From the NCBI RefSeq assembly GCF_010915725.1, contig NZ_JAAIJR010000005.1, positions 1 through 64,000 on the forward strand: 64,000 bases of DNA, written 5' to 3'. The stretch comes from Thiorhodococcus mannitoliphagus (GTDB lineage Bacteria > Pseudomonadota > Gammaproteobacteria > Chromatiales > Chromatiaceae). Below, in pieces: positions 7,493 to 19,977 of the stretch. A program made the position numbers and the translations under genes. Positions within the stretch are counted from its first letter, which is position 1, and each line of letters opens with the position of its first letter. The notes under the pieces were generated by a model. That model was not told the origin of the DNA and did no database searches. It worked only from the letters and a program-made list of their open reading frames with translations.

Positions 7493-10400
7493 ATGGATAT
7501 GGCTCGAGTGATGGACGTGAACGAGCGTCGGCAGTTTGAATCCACCTTGACGGCGACGGCGAATTTCGTTGCTGCTCCGAACCGCGGGCGCTTCTGCGAG
7601 GCGGTCGTGCGTCATGCCGCCGAGACACTGGGGCTCGACCATGTCCATGTCGCCCAACTGATTCCGGGGCAACGCAGTGTCGCGACCCGGGCCGCCTGGC
7701 GCGATGGGCAGCCGGTCCCCAACTGGTCCTACGACCTCGCATTCACCCCCTGCGAACAGGTGCTGAGCACGGGCCATTGTATTATTGAATCCGAGGTCGA
7801 TGCTCAATACCCCAGGGACGAGGATTTGAAGCGGCTCGGCGCCAAGGGCTACATCGGCGAGCCCATCCTCGACTCGGCGGGCGAGGTGCTGGGCCTCATC
7901 GTCGGGATCACCCGCGCGCCGCTGACCGACACGGATCTGGTCCATGCCAACCTGCGCATCCTGGCCGCTCGTGCGGGCGCCGAGTTCGAGCAGCGCGAGG
8001 CCATGGACAAGCTCCGGCACGAGCGCGACACCATCCACAACATCCTGCAGACGGTGGAGGCCATCATCCTCGCCCTGGATGTCGAGGGCCGCATCACCTT
8101 GATCAACCGCAAGGGGCGCCAGTTGTTGGGCTATCAGGAAGCGGAATTGATCGGCGAGGACTGGTTCTCGACCTGCCTCCCCAGCGACATCGATGTGGCG
8201 GAAATTCGCAATATCCACCGCAAGATCATGATCGAGGACATGGCTGGCGCGGAATATCTCGAGAACCCGATCCGGACCCGCTCGGGCGAGGAGCGCCTGA
8301 TTGCTTGGCACAACAACAGTATCCGAGATACCCAGGGGCGGGTGATCGGTAGCCTCAGCGCCGGCGAAGATATCACCGATCGTTGTTGGGCGGAACGCAA
8401 ACTCGCCGATAGCGAGGTGCGCTATCGACTGGCCTTTCACACCAGCCCGGATTCGATCAACATCAATCGACTCGCTGACGGACGCTATTTGGATGTCAAT
8501 GAGGGCTTCGAGCGCTTGACCGGCTGGAGCCGCGACGAGGTGATCGGCAAGAGAGCGCGCGACCTCGGGATCTGGCACGACCTAGCCGCTCGCAGGCGGC
8601 TCGTGGATGCGCTCGCGCGCCATGGCTACCGCGAAAATCTGGAGGCCCGTTTCCGCAGAAAGAACGGCGAGATCGCCACCGCGCTCATCTCGGCCCATCT
8701 GATCACACTGGATGGCGAGCCCTGCATTTTCTCCATCACCCGCGACATCACCGACAAGAAGCGGGCGGAAGAGGCCCTGCGCGACAGCGAGGCGCGAGCC
8801 AACAGTATCCTGCGCGCCGCGCCCGTGGGTATTGGTGTGGTGGTCAGGCGTCTCTTCATCGAGGTCAACGAGACCCTGCTGCGTATGACGGGCTACAGCC
8901 AAGAGGAGTTGATCGGCCAATCCTCACGCCTGCTCTATCCGTCTGACGCGGAATTCGAGTCCGTCGGGCACGAGAAATATGTCCAGATCCGAGAGCAGGG
9001 CATCGGAACCGTGGAAACCCGCTGGCAACGCAAGGATGGATCAGTGCTCAACGTCATCCTGTGTTCGTCGCCAATCGATCCCGCCGATCTCGACAAGGGC
9101 GTGACCTTCACGGCTCAGGACATTACTACGCGCAAGGAATCCGAGGAGCGGATCCGCAATCTTGCCTATTTCGATCCATTGACCGGCCTGCCCAACCGGC
9201 GCCTGCTGCTCGATCGGCTGGAGCACGCGCTGATCGCCAGTCATCGCAGCCGCCAGTACGGCGCCTTGATGATGCTCGATCTGGATCACTTCAAGACCAT
9301 CAACGATACACAGGGCCACGATATCGGCGACCGCCTGCTGATCGAGGTCGCGCAACGCATGACGGCCAGTCTCCGCGAGGACGACACGGTCAGCCGCCTG
9401 GGAGGCGACGAATATGTCGTCATGCTGGAAAACCTGGGAACGAATGAGCAGACGGCGGCCAACGCGACCGAGATGGCCATGGAGAAGATACGTCTCGCCC
9501 TCAACGCCCCCCATGCGCTCACCTCCGCCGAGCCGGCCTATTACTGCACGCCCAGCATTGGTCTGACCCTCTTTCGCGGTCACGAGACCTCGATCGAGGT
9601 GCTGCTCAAGCAAGCGGACGTGGCGCTCTATCAGGCCAAGGACGCCGGACGCAACACGGCGCGATTCTTCAACCCGACCATGCAGAAGGCCATCGAGTCG
9701 CGCATGGCGCTAGAGAGCGCGCTGCGCCAAGCTCTGCTCAAGGGCGAATTGCAGCTCTTCTATCAGCCGCAGATCGACCAGCATGGCCACTGTTTCGGCG
9801 CCGAGGCCCTGTTGCGCTGGCGCCGACCGGACCGGGGCCTGGTGTCACCCATGGAGTTCATTCCGCTGGCCGAGGAGACCGGGCTCATCCTGCCGATCGG
9901 CCAATGGGTGATGGACACGGCCTGCGCTCAGCTCAAGGCGTGGGAGTCCGATGAGCGGACCCGCTCCCTGCGCATGGCGGTCAATGTCAGCGCGCGGCAA
10001 TTCCATCAGCCCGATTTCGTCGCGCAGGTCCAGGCCAGCCTGGAGCGATCCGGGGCCAACCCGCGACGGCTCAAGCTGGAGCTGACCGAGAGCGTGGTCT
10101 TGGAGAATGCCGAGCAGGTCGTCAGCCGCATGAATCAGCTCAAGGCACTGGGGGTGAGCTTTTCGATGGATGACTTCGGTACCGGCTATTCCTCACTCTC
10201 CTATCTCAAGCTGCTGCCACTGGATCAGTTGAAGATCGACAAGTCGTTCGTGCGCGACATCGCCACGGATCCGAGCGACGCCGCCATCGTCCGGGCCATC
10301 CTCGCCATGAGCCAGTCATTGGGGCTGGAGGTCATCGCCGAGGGGGTGGAGACCGAGGAACAGCGGCGCTTCCTGTGCGAGAACGGCTGTCATGTCTTTC

Positions 10401-10504
10401 AGGGCTATCTGCTTGGGCGACCCAGGCCGATCGAGGAATGGGCTGCCTCAGCTGAGCAGAGAGAAGACGCGGGTCAAACGACGCCATGCGGATCACGGCT
10501 CTGA
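7493..10504 (+). CDS. GAF-PAS-GGDEF-EAL c-di-GMP signalling protein
   Basis: 1003 residues without membrane segments. Order: GAF domain about 15-165, three PAS domains about 180-300, 310-430 and 430-555, GGDEF about 560-725, EAL about 740-990. The GGDEF site reads SRLGGDEY, and REDD lies five residues earlier, an intact RxxD inhibitory I-site. The EAL domain has EALLRW and DDFGTGYSSLSYL, so both synthesis and hydrolysis of c-di-GMP are possible. In-frame ATGs at 7499 and 7511 are alternative starts. The gene overlaps the end of the convergent DUF3365-GGDEF gene by 12 bp. Confidence 0.92.
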   Translation: MDMARVMDVNERRQFESTLTATANFVAAPNRGRFCEAVVRHAAETLGLDHVHVAQLIPGQRSVATRAAWRDGQPVPNWSYDLAFTPCEQVLSTGHCIIESEVDAQYPRDEDLKRLGAKGYIGEPILDSAGEVLGLIVGITRAPLTDTDLVHANLRILAARAGAEFEQREAMDKLRHERDTIHNILQTVEAIILALDVEGRITLINRKGRQLLGYQEAELIGEDWFSTCLPSDIDVAEIRNIHRKIMIEDMAGAEYLENPIRTRSGEERLIAWHNNSIRDTQGRVIGSLSAGEDITDRCWAERKLADSEVRYRLAFHTSPDSININRLADGRYLDVNEGFERLTGWSRDEVIGKRARDLGIWHDLAARRRLVDALARHGYRENLEARFRRKNGEIATALISAHLITLDGEPCIFSITRDITDKKRAEEALRDSEARANSILRAAPVGIGVVVRRLFIEVNETLLRMTGYSQEELIGQSSRLLYPSDAEFESVGHEKYVQIREQGIGTVETRWQRKDGSVLNVILCSSPIDPADLDKGVTFTAQDITTRKESEERIRNLAYFDPLTGLPNRRLLLDRLEHALIASHRSRQYGALMMLDLDHFKTINDTQGHDIGDRLLIEVAQRMTASLREDDTVSRLGGDEYVVMLENLGTNEQTAANATEMAMEKIRLALNAPHALTSAEPAYYCTPSIGLTLFRGHETSIEVLLKQADVALYQAKDAGRNTARFFNPTMQKAIESRMALESALRQALLKGELQLFYQPQIDQHGHCFGAEALLRWRRPDRGLVSPMEFIPLAEETGLILPIGQWVMDTACAQLKAWESDERTRSLRMAVNVSARQFHQPDFVAQVQASLERSGANPRRLKLELTESVVLENAEQVVSRMNQLKALGVSFSMDDFGTGYSSLSYLKLLPLDQLKIDKSFVRDIATDPSDAAIVRAILAMSQSLGLEVIAEGVETEEQRRFLCENGCHVFQGYLLGRPRPIEEWAASAEQREDAGQTTPCGSRL

Positions 10505-11854
10505 CGGATGAGAGAGATCACCTTGGATGGCCGCAGCAGACGGCTGCCCCTTGTGCTTGGTCAGGGGCGTTGCTTGGATCTCGACACGGTTGCGGCCTTG
10601 CTCCTTGGCGCGATAGAGCGCCTCGTCCGCGTCGCGAATGAGCGCTTCGTGATCCTGCTCACCGGCCCTGTCGCATGCGACGCCGATGCTCAGGGTGATG
10701 ACGCGGTGGGGCGAAACGGGATGCGGAATGCCAAGCTCGACCAATGCGCTCCGGATCTGCTCACCGATCCGGGCGGCGCCTGAGAGTTCGGTGCTGGGCA
10801 AGATGACCACGAACTCCTCGCCGCCATAGCGTGCGCAGAAATCACCGCCGCGCCTGAGGCATCCCTGCAGCAGCTCCGCGACCCTCTGCAGACAGACGTC
10901 GCCGGCTTGATGGCCGAAGGTATCGTTGTAGCCTTTGAAATAGTCGATGTCACAGATCAGGAGCGCGAGGGGCAAGTGCTCACGGCGCCCCCGGCGCATC
11001 TCATGCACCAGTTGCTCGATGAAGAAACGCCTGTTCGGGATTCTGGTTAGGGCGTCGAACACCGCTTGGCGCCGCAGTCCGTCATAGGCGCGGATGAGCA
11101 GCCGTCCCATGACGAGGATGAGCAGGGTGCCACAGAGGGCGATGCCGATATGACTGCCGATGAGCGCCCAGGAGTTTGGCGACGTCAGGCGCGGAAGCGT
11201 CACGCTGATGCCGCCGCGGATGTCGCCCTCGCGGTATCCCTGGTCGGCATGGCACTTCAGGCAAGGCTTCTCGGTGACCAGCGGCGCCATATAACGATAG
11301 CCCCATTGATCGTCGCCCCGAAAGACCTGACCGAACTCTTTGGTCCCACGCTCGAAGGCGCGCAAGGCATCGGCTTCCCAGGGTAGGGCGGCATTGCTGG
11401 GTCGGATGGGGTTGAGGCTGGTGATGTGGAACTGCGCCCCGGCGTTTTTCTGCGCCAGTTCGGAGAGCTGACGCGTCATGTAAGCCGGGTTGACCTTGGT
11501 CAGGGTCAAGTCGTTCGTGATCTGAATGTCGCGATCTGGGTCTTTCAGATAGGGATTCGGTTGCGTCTGCTCCGTAACCGGGACATAGACCCCGCCGTGC
11601 TCTGCGTTCCAGCGCCGGGTCAGAACCAGCAGTTGGAAGAAGGATCGGGCGGCCTCCAAGGCCAGGCGCTCACGATGACGTTCGGCCTGCTCGAGGTTCC
11701 AGCCTAGCGACGCAGCGACGATCAGCAGCCAGAGCGAGATGATCGAGATCAGCTTGAGGCTGACACTGGTCGCGCTCCCGGGTAGCGGGGAATTCTCGAG
11801 GATGCCTCTGTGGCCGGCATGGCCGTGAGGGCTGGGAGGAATCTGAGGGGGCAT
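10493..11854 (-). CDS. DUF3365 (c-haem) sensor diguanylate cyclase
   Basis: 453 residues from the ATG at 11854; the start is uncertain since no ribosome site is clear and the upstream frame is open. A membrane segment (LKLISIISLWLLIVAASLG) begins near residue 30. The periplasmic part is a Tll0287-like DUF3365 domain holding one c-type haem site, CLKCH (about residue 205). A second membrane segment (HIGIALCGTLLILVMGRLL) leads to a GGDEF domain with ARYGGEEF and an RGGD I-site five residues before it. It should make c-di-GMP in response to a redox or gas signal sensed by the haem. It converges on the larger GGDEF-EAL gene. Confidence 0.88.
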   Translation of the reverse strand: MPPQIPPSPHGHAGHRGILENSPLPGSATSVSLKLISIISLWLLIVAASLGWNLEQAERHRERLALEAARSFFQLLVLTRRWNAEHGGVYVPVTEQTQPNPYLKDPDRDIQITNDLTLTKVNPAYMTRQLSELAQKNAGAQFHITSLNPIRPSNAALPWEADALRAFERGTKEFGQVFRGDDQWGYRYMAPLVTEKPCLKCHADQGYREGDIRGGISVTLPRLTSPNSWALIGSHIGIALCGTLLILVMGRLLIRAYDGLRRQAVFDALTRIPNRRFFIEQLVHEMRRGRREHLPLALLICDIDYFKGYNDTFGHQAGDVCLQRVAELLQGCLRRGGDFCARYGGEEFVVILPSTELSGAARIGEQIRSALVELGIPHPVSPHRVITLSIGVACDRAGEQDHEALIRDADEALYRAKEQGRNRVEIQATPLTKHKGQPSAAAIQGDLSHPSEP

Positions 11855-12041
11855 CGAATGGGGTGCGAATTGAGCACATCTCTTAAGTTGAACGACGACT
11901 TGAGTCCGTCCAATGCTTGAGAACTCCCTCCCTTTGCTTTCCCCGGACGGAAGAGACAATGCGAATTGACTGCCCTCGCTTGCCCACATTCTAACAGTGT
12001 GTTCCTTGGGCGCAATGGGTCTGCCGCTCAGGGCTTCAGGC

Positions 12042-12203
12042 GATTGCTGGAAAATCTCATCGCAGCTGGCGCCGGATCGAGCTTTGCCTTCAAGTGTCAA
12101 CGGCGGGAGCGTCGCCGGGCTCTGTGACCGCCGGTGCGACACCGCAGGCGGGCCTCGAGACAAGTCAGCGCGGACGAGCTTTGGCAGCAATCGCCTCAGT
12201 GCG
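12042..12203 (+). repeat. Family 3 repeat, copy 1 (with insertion)
   Basis: Starts CAGGCGATTGCTGGAAAATC and ends GCTTTGGCAGCAATCGCC. The same ends and the internal GGTGCGACAC...GAGACAAGTCAGC are found at 39427-39535, and part of them at 57795-57880. This copy carries about 60 extra bases in its middle. It lies in the 598-bp gap 11855-12452. Confidence 0.6.
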
Positions 12204-12269
12204 AGACGCTGCTCTCCTGCAGGAAGAGCGGTCAGTCCGGCCTGATGAGGTCGCTTGTTTCAGAAGCTG

Positions 12270-12358
12270 TCTCGAAAAACCTGTCCAAGGGGCGAATTCA
12301 TTCGCCCAGCCGCAGGACCAAGGGCGATGATTTCCAAACAGCCTCTCAGGGGTCGTTG
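12270..12358 (+). repeat. Family 2 MITE-like repeat, degenerate copy
   Basis: Shares GGGGCGAATTCATTCGCCC and the ending AAACAGCCTCTCAGG with the better-preserved copy at 20970-21092. It lies just after the family 3 copy, so the gap before the uvrA end is built largely of repeats. The rest of the gap holds nothing I can identify. Confidence 0.6.
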
Positions 12359-12452
12359 CCGATGGGCGGGTCTTGATTGAGTGGTTGTCTCTAAGTCTCC
12401 CGGCATGCTGGACGTCTGAAAGGCGTCGATGTCCTTGCTCCCGAACAGGCCA

Positions 12453-15278
<2,826 letters not shown>

Positions 15279-15426
15279 GGTGCTGCCGGGGTTGGGTGGC
15301 TCGGGGCGGGGTGGCGCTGGATCCAAGACGGGGCGGCATGGGATCTCGCCGTGCGGACCCTGCTGCAGCTCGAATCAAGCTGCTATTATGCGAATCTTCG
15401 CCTTCAAGACGCAAAGGCAGTCTGCC

Positions 15427-16827
15427 GTGAACCAGAAAGAGACTCCCGCTCCAGAGATTCCCCGCACTCCGCTGCTGCCCAGCGAGCGCCGCGCGGCGGC
15501 CGGGCTCGCCGCGATCTTTTCGACGCGCATGCTCGGTCTCTTCATGGTGCTGCCCGTCCTGGCCATTTACGCCCATGACCTGCCGGGGGCGACGCCGATC
15601 TTGGTCGGATTGGCCATTGGCGCCTACGGGCTGACCCAGGCCATCTTCCAGATCCCCTTGGGTCTGCTGTCGGACCGCATCGGGCGTAAGCCCGTCATCT
15701 ATGGCGGTCTGGTGCTCTTTATGATCGGGAGCGGCGTGGCGGCCATGGCAGAGAGCATCCACTGGGTCATTCTCGGGCGCGTGATCCAGGGCAGCGGGGC
15801 CATCGCGGCGGCCATCATCGCCTTAACGGCGGACCTGACGCGCGACGAGGTGCGCACCAAGGGCATGGCGGCGATCGGGATCAGTGTTGCGCTCTCCTTC
15901 GCGGCGGCATTGGTCCTTGGGCCGGTCCTGTCGCGCTGGATCGGGATCTCGGGCATCTTCTGGCTGACCGCGCTCTTGGCCGTCGTCGGCATGTTGGTGC
16001 TCGCCTACGTGGTGCCGGATCCGGAGCACTCGCGCATCCATCGTGACGCGCAGCCGGTGCTGAGTCAGCTGTCCAGCGTGACCCGGAATCCGACCTTGCT
16101 GCGGTTGGATTCCGCGATCTTTATGCTGCATCTGATCATGGTCAGTCTCTTCGTCGTGCTGCCGCTCTCCATCCAGGACGCCGGGCTGCCGCTGGCCGAT
16201 CACTGGGTGATCTATCTGCCGGCCGTGCTGCTGGCGATCGTCGCCATGGTGCCCTTCATCATCATGGCGGAGCGGCAGGGCAAGGTGCGTCAGGTGCTCA
16301 TGGGCTCGGTCATCGCCTTGGGTCTCTCGATGCTCGGCTTCTTCGTGCTGAATCAGTCGCTCTGGGGCGTCGGCATCTTGCTGCTGGTGGTCTTCACCAT
16401 CTTCAATTTGCTCGAGGCCGTCTTGCCTTCCCTCGTCTCCAAGGCCGCGGCGGCCGGCGCCAAGGGAACGGCCATGGGCGTGTTCTCGAGCGCGCAGTTC
16501 ATTGGGGCCTTCTTGGGGGGGCTGCTGGGCGGCTGGGCGCATGAGAGCTTTGGCGCCGATGCCGTCTATCTGGTGGGCGCGCTGACATCCGTCGTTTGGG
16601 TGGGTCTGGTCATGACCATGGTCATGCCGGAGAACCTAGCGCGTCAGGTGATCGCTCTTGGGGACGCGTCCGAACTCGACGCCTCCAGCCTCGAGCAACG
16701 GCTGCTCGCCGTCCCCGGCGTCAAGGAGGCCGTGATCGCGCTCGATGACGGTGTGGCCTACCTCAAGGTGGACAGCCGGCAGCTCGATTGGGCAAGATTG
16801 CGGACCTTTTCTTCGGCCAATGCCTGA
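15427..16827 (+). CDS. YajR-like MFS transporter
   Basis: 466 residues from the GTG at 15427, which follows AAAGGCAG. An ATG at 15388 is possible, but it sits in a TATTAT-like promoter stretch. Twelve membrane segments fit the major facilitator fold. The A-motif GLLSDRIGRKPVIYGG follows TM2, and GRVIQGSGAIAAAIIAL lies in TM4. After TM12 a small soluble domain (about 400-466; AVPGVKEAVIALDDGVAYLKV) matches the YAM domain of E. coli YajR. The substrate is unknown; a proton-driven efflux role is inferred. It lies between uvrA and ssb. Confidence 0.85.
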   Translation: MNQKETPAPEIPRTPLLPSERRAAAGLAAIFSTRMLGLFMVLPVLAIYAHDLPGATPILVGLAIGAYGLTQAIFQIPLGLLSDRIGRKPVIYGGLVLFMIGSGVAAMAESIHWVILGRVIQGSGAIAAAIIALTADLTRDEVRTKGMAAIGISVALSFAAALVLGPVLSRWIGISGIFWLTALLAVVGMLVLAYVVPDPEHSRIHRDAQPVLSQLSSVTRNPTLLRLDSAIFMLHLIMVSLFVVLPLSIQDAGLPLADHWVIYLPAVLLAIVAMVPFIIMAERQGKVRQVLMGSVIALGLSMLGFFVLNQSLWGVGILLLVVFTIFNLLEAVLPSLVSKAAAAGAKGTAMGVFSSAQFIGAFLGGLLGGWAHESFGADAVYLVGALTSVVWVGLVMTMVMPENLARQVIALGDASELDASSLEQRLLAVPGVKEAVIALDDGVAYLKVDSRQLDWARLRTFSSANA

Positions 16828-16903
16828 CGCTGAGTCAGGGCGCGGCTAGGGGTTTTCAGTGAGCTATTGATCGTCCCAGCACGCAGTGGGGCGGGAGGAA
16901 GAC

Positions 16904-17419
16904 ATGGCGGGAGTGAATAAGGTCATCCTGATCGGCAATCTCGGCGCCGATCCGGAAGTGCGGTACATGCAAAACGGTGATCCGGTCGCCAATGTGCGGA
17001 TCGCGACCAGTGAGACCTGGAAGGATCGCAACACCGGTGAGCGACAAGAGCGCACTGAGTGGCACAACGTGGTCTTTTTCGGCAGGATCGCGGAGGTCGT
17101 CAAGCAATACCTGCGCAAGGGCTCCAAGATCTACGTCGAAGGTAAGCTGCGCACGCGCAAGTGGCAGGCACAAGACGGACAGGATCGCTATAGCACCGAG
17201 GTCGTGGTGGACATCAATGGCACCATGCAGATGCTCGACAGCCGGCAGGGCGGGGGCATGGGCTCCTCGGTGCCCTTTGATGACGCCCCTCCGCCGTCGC
17301 GGGGCAGCGGACGGCCGTCTCAGCCTCAGCCTCAGCCCGCTGGAAACGTGGGAGAGTCTCAGGGGAGCTTCAACGGCGGTGGCGGTGGCGGCGATTTCGA
17401 CGACGACATCCCCTTCTGA
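16904..17419 (+). CDS. ssb: Single-stranded DNA-binding protein
   Basis: 171 residues from the ATG at 16904 with GGGAGGA seven bases upstream. The OB-fold spans about 1-110 ([47 protein letters not shown]). A Gly/Pro/Gln-rich linker leads to the acidic tip DDDIPF, which recruits repair and replication partners. It covers ssDNA as a tetramer. Its place beside uvrA is the classical back-to-back neighbourhood with one gene inserted. Confidence 0.96.
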   Translation: MAGVNKVILIGNLGADPEVRYMQNGDPVANVRIATSETWKDRNTGERQERTEWHNVVFFGRIAEVVKQYLRKGSKIYVEGKLRTRKWQAQDGQDRYSTEVVVDINGTMQMLDSRQGGGMGSSVPFDDAPPPSRGSGRPSQPQPQPAGNVGESQGSFNGGGGGGDFDDDIPF

Positions 17420-17461
17420 TCACCCCCCATCCGACCAAGGACTCATTCGCGAGAGGACTCG

Positions 17462-18523
17462 ATGCGCACCATACTCGTCACCGGCGGCGCTGGATTCATC
17501 GGCGGCAACTTCGTCCACTACATCTTGGACGAGACTGATGTCCGGGTGATCAACCTGGATGCGCTGACCTATGCCGGCAACCTGGACACCTTGGCCGACT
17601 TGCGCGACAACCCGCGCCATGTCTTCGTCCAAGGCGATATCGCCGATCATGCCTTGATTAGCCGGCTGCTCGCCGAGTACGAGGTGGATGCCGTCGTCAA
17701 CTTCGCGGCCGAGAGTCACGTCGATCGCTCCATCGATGGGCCTGGCGCCTTCATCCAGACCAATGTGGTGGGGACCTTCACGCTGCTCGACTGCGCCCGC
17801 GAGCATTGGAGCAAGCGCACTGGCGAGGCGCGGGAGGCGTTTCGCTTCCTCCATGTCTCCACCGATGAAGTCTATGGATCCTTGGGGGCGACTGGGCTCT
17901 TCACCGAGACCAGCGCCTACGCCCCAAATTCGCCCTACTCGGCCTCGAAGGCGGCCTCGGACCATCTGGTCCGTGCCTGGTTCCACACCTACGGGCTGCC
18001 GGTGCTGACGACCAACTGCTCGAATAACTACGGCCCTTATCAGTTTCCGGAAAAGCTCATCCCGCTGATGATCCTCAAGGCGCAGCGCGGTGAGGCCTTA
18101 CCCATCTACGGCGATGGCGCCAACGTCCGCGACTGGCTCTTCGTCACCGACCATTGCCGGGCGATCTGGCGGGTGCTCGAGGCCGGCAGGCCAGGCGAGG
18201 TCTACAACGTCGGCGGCAACAGCGAGCGCACGAACCTCGAGGTTGTGGATACGCTCTGTGGGCTTCTGGATGAGCTGCTGCCGGACTCGCCGCATCGCCC
18301 GCACGTCAATCTCAAGCGCTTCGTGCCTGATCGGCCCGGACATGATCGCCGTTATGCCATCGACGCCAGCAAGCTCAAGCACGAACTCGGCTGGGAGCCG
18401 CAGGAGACCTTCGAGTCAGGGATGCGGCGCACCGTGACTTGGTATCTGGAGAGCCCGCAGTGGTGCCAGCGTGTGACCGATGGCAGCTATCGCGGCGAGC
18501 GGCTCGGCGCCGCAGACGACTGA
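17462..18523 (+). CDS. rmlB: dTDP-glucose 4,6-dehydratase
   Basis: 353 residues, first gene of the dTDP-L-rhamnose operon. It converts dTDP-glucose to the 4-keto-6-deoxy sugar with NAD. The nucleotide-binding loop [11 protein letters not shown] is at residues 7-17. The catalytic [10 protein letters not shown] and the YSASK motif (YxxxK) are present, as is the substrate segment [18 protein letters not shown]. It is followed 9 bp later by rmlA. Confidence 0.95.
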   Translation: MRTILVTGGAGFIGGNFVHYILDETDVRVINLDALTYAGNLDTLADLRDNPRHVFVQGDIADHALISRLLAEYEVDAVVNFAAESHVDRSIDGPGAFIQTNVVGTFTLLDCAREHWSKRTGEAREAFRFLHVSTDEVYGSLGATGLFTETSAYAPNSPYSASKAASDHLVRAWFHTYGLPVLTTNCSNNYGPYQFPEKLIPLMILKAQRGEALPIYGDGANVRDWLFVTDHCRAIWRVLEAGRPGEVYNVGGNSERTNLEVVDTLCGLLDELLPDSPHRPHVNLKRFVPDRPGHDRRYAIDASKLKHELGWEPQETFESGMRRTVTWYLESPQWCQRVTDGSYRGERLGAADD

Positions 18524-18532
18524 GGAGATGGC

Positions 18533-19414
18533 ATGAATCGAAAAGGCATTATTCTGGCTGGCGGCTCCGGGACCAGGCTCTACCCCTTGACGCGCACGAT
18601 CAGCAAGCAGCTGCTGCCGGTCTACGACAAGCCGATGATCTACTATCCCCTGTCCACGCTGATGCTGGCAGGGATTCGCGAGATCCTCATCATCTCGACC
18701 CCCCAGGACCTCCCCATGTTCCAAGCGCTGCTGGGCGACGGCTCGCAGTGGGGGGTTTCGCTGAGCTATGCGGAGCAGCCAAATCCTGGCGGTCTTGCAC
18801 AGGCCTTTCTGATTGGCAAGGCGTTCGTCGGTGACGCGCCCTCTTGCCTCATTCTTGGCGACAACATCTTCTATGGCCAGGGCTTGGTCAATCAGTTGAC
18901 GGCCGCACGCGCGCGCGCGCGCGGCGCGACCGTATTCGGGTACTACGTCTCGGACCCAGAGCGCTATGGTGTCGCCGAGTTCGATGACTCCGGCAAGGTC
19001 GTCAGCATCGAAGAGAAGCCGACCCAGCCCAAGTCGAACTGGGCCGTGACCGGGATCTACTTCTACGATGGCAAGGTCTGTGAGCTGGCGGAGACTTTGA
19101 CGCCCTCGCCGCGCGGTGAGCTGGAGATCACGGACCTCAACAACTGCTACCTGCGCCAGGGCGAGCTCGCGCTGGAGCGCATCGGGCGTGGCACGGCCTG
19201 GCTGGACACCGGGACCCACGAATCGCTCATGCAGGCGGGGCAGTACATCGAGACCATCGAAAAGCGCCAAGGACTCAAGATCTGCTGCCCGGAAGAGGTG
19301 GCCTTTCTGAATCGCTGGATCGACGAGGCTCAACTGCGCGCCATGGCCGAAGAACTGCAGAAGAGCGGCTATGGTGACTATTTGCTTGGCTTGCTGAGCC
19401 GGGGCGCGCTATGA
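18533..19414 (+). CDS. rmlA: Glucose-1-phosphate thymidylyltransferase
   Basis: 293 residues with a GAGGAG ribosome site. It makes dTDP-glucose from glucose-1-phosphate and dTTP. The nucleotidyltransferase signature [20 protein letters not shown] is at residues 8-27; [26 protein letters not shown] and [13 protein letters not shown] follow. Length is typical. The stop overlaps the rmlC start by 4 bp (ATGA), indicating tight coupling. Confidence 0.95.
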   Translation: MNRKGIILAGGSGTRLYPLTRTISKQLLPVYDKPMIYYPLSTLMLAGIREILIISTPQDLPMFQALLGDGSQWGVSLSYAEQPNPGGLAQAFLIGKAFVGDAPSCLILGDNIFYGQGLVNQLTAARARARGATVFGYYVSDPERYGVAEFDDSGKVVSIEEKPTQPKSNWAVTGIYFYDGKVCELAETLTPSPRGELEITDLNNCYLRQGELALERIGRGTAWLDTGTHESLMQAGQYIETIEKRQGLKICCPEEVAFLNRWIDEAQLRAMAEELQKSGYGDYLLGLLSRGAL

Positions 19415-19977
19415 AGGTCATCGAGACCGCCATCCCCGGCGTCCTCATCCTCGAGCCCAAGGTTTGGGGCGACGAGCGCGGCTACTTCCTGGAGACCTTC
19501 CGCTCCAAGAGTTACGCCGAGCTGGGCATCCCGCAGCCCATGGTCCAGGACAATCAGTCCTTCTCGCGCAAGGGCGTGCTGCGCGGCCTGCACGTCCAGC
19601 ACCCGCATGCCCAAGGCAAACTGGTCCAGGTCCTGGACGGTGAGGTCTTCGACGTGGCCGTGGACATTCGGCGCGGCTCGCCCCATTTCGGTCAATGGGT
19701 GGGTGTGACGCTCTCGGGTGAGAACAAGCGCCAGTTCTGGGTCCCACCCGGCTTTGCGCATGGCTTCCTGGTCACGGCCGAGACCGCGCTCTTCGTCTAC
19801 AAGAACACGGATTACTACAGCCCAGAGACTGAATTCAGCGTTCGCTGGGACGATCCGGACATCGGCATCGAGTGGCCTCTGGACGGCGCGCCCGAGCTTT
19901 CGCAAAAAGACAAGCATGCCCTCGGCCTCAAGGAGATTCCGGCGGAGCGGCTACCAGGCATCGAGGACTACGCATGA
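19411..19977 (+). CDS. rmlC: dTDP-4-dehydrorhamnose 3,5-epimerase
   Basis: 188 residues. A cupin-fold epimerase acting on the 4-keto sugar. [17 protein letters not shown] holds the catalytic histidine, and [20 protein letters not shown] and [12 protein letters not shown] are standard family segments. Both ends overlap neighbours by 4 bp, so rmlA, rmlC and rmlD form one translationally coupled unit. Confidence 0.95.
   Translation: MKVIETAIPGVLILEPKVWGDERGYFLETFRSKSYAELGIPQPMVQDNQSFSRKGVLRGLHVQHPHAQGKLVQVLDGEVFDVAVDIRRGSPHFGQWVGVTLSGENKRQFWVPPGFAHGFLVTAETALFVYKNTDYYSPETEFSVRWDDPDIGIEWPLDGAPELSQKDKHALGLKEIPAERLPGIEDYA

Noticed and set aside
7126-7545. 139-codon minus-strand ORF
   Set aside because: Overlaps the start of the c-di-GMP gene, no ribosome site and no recognisable sequence.
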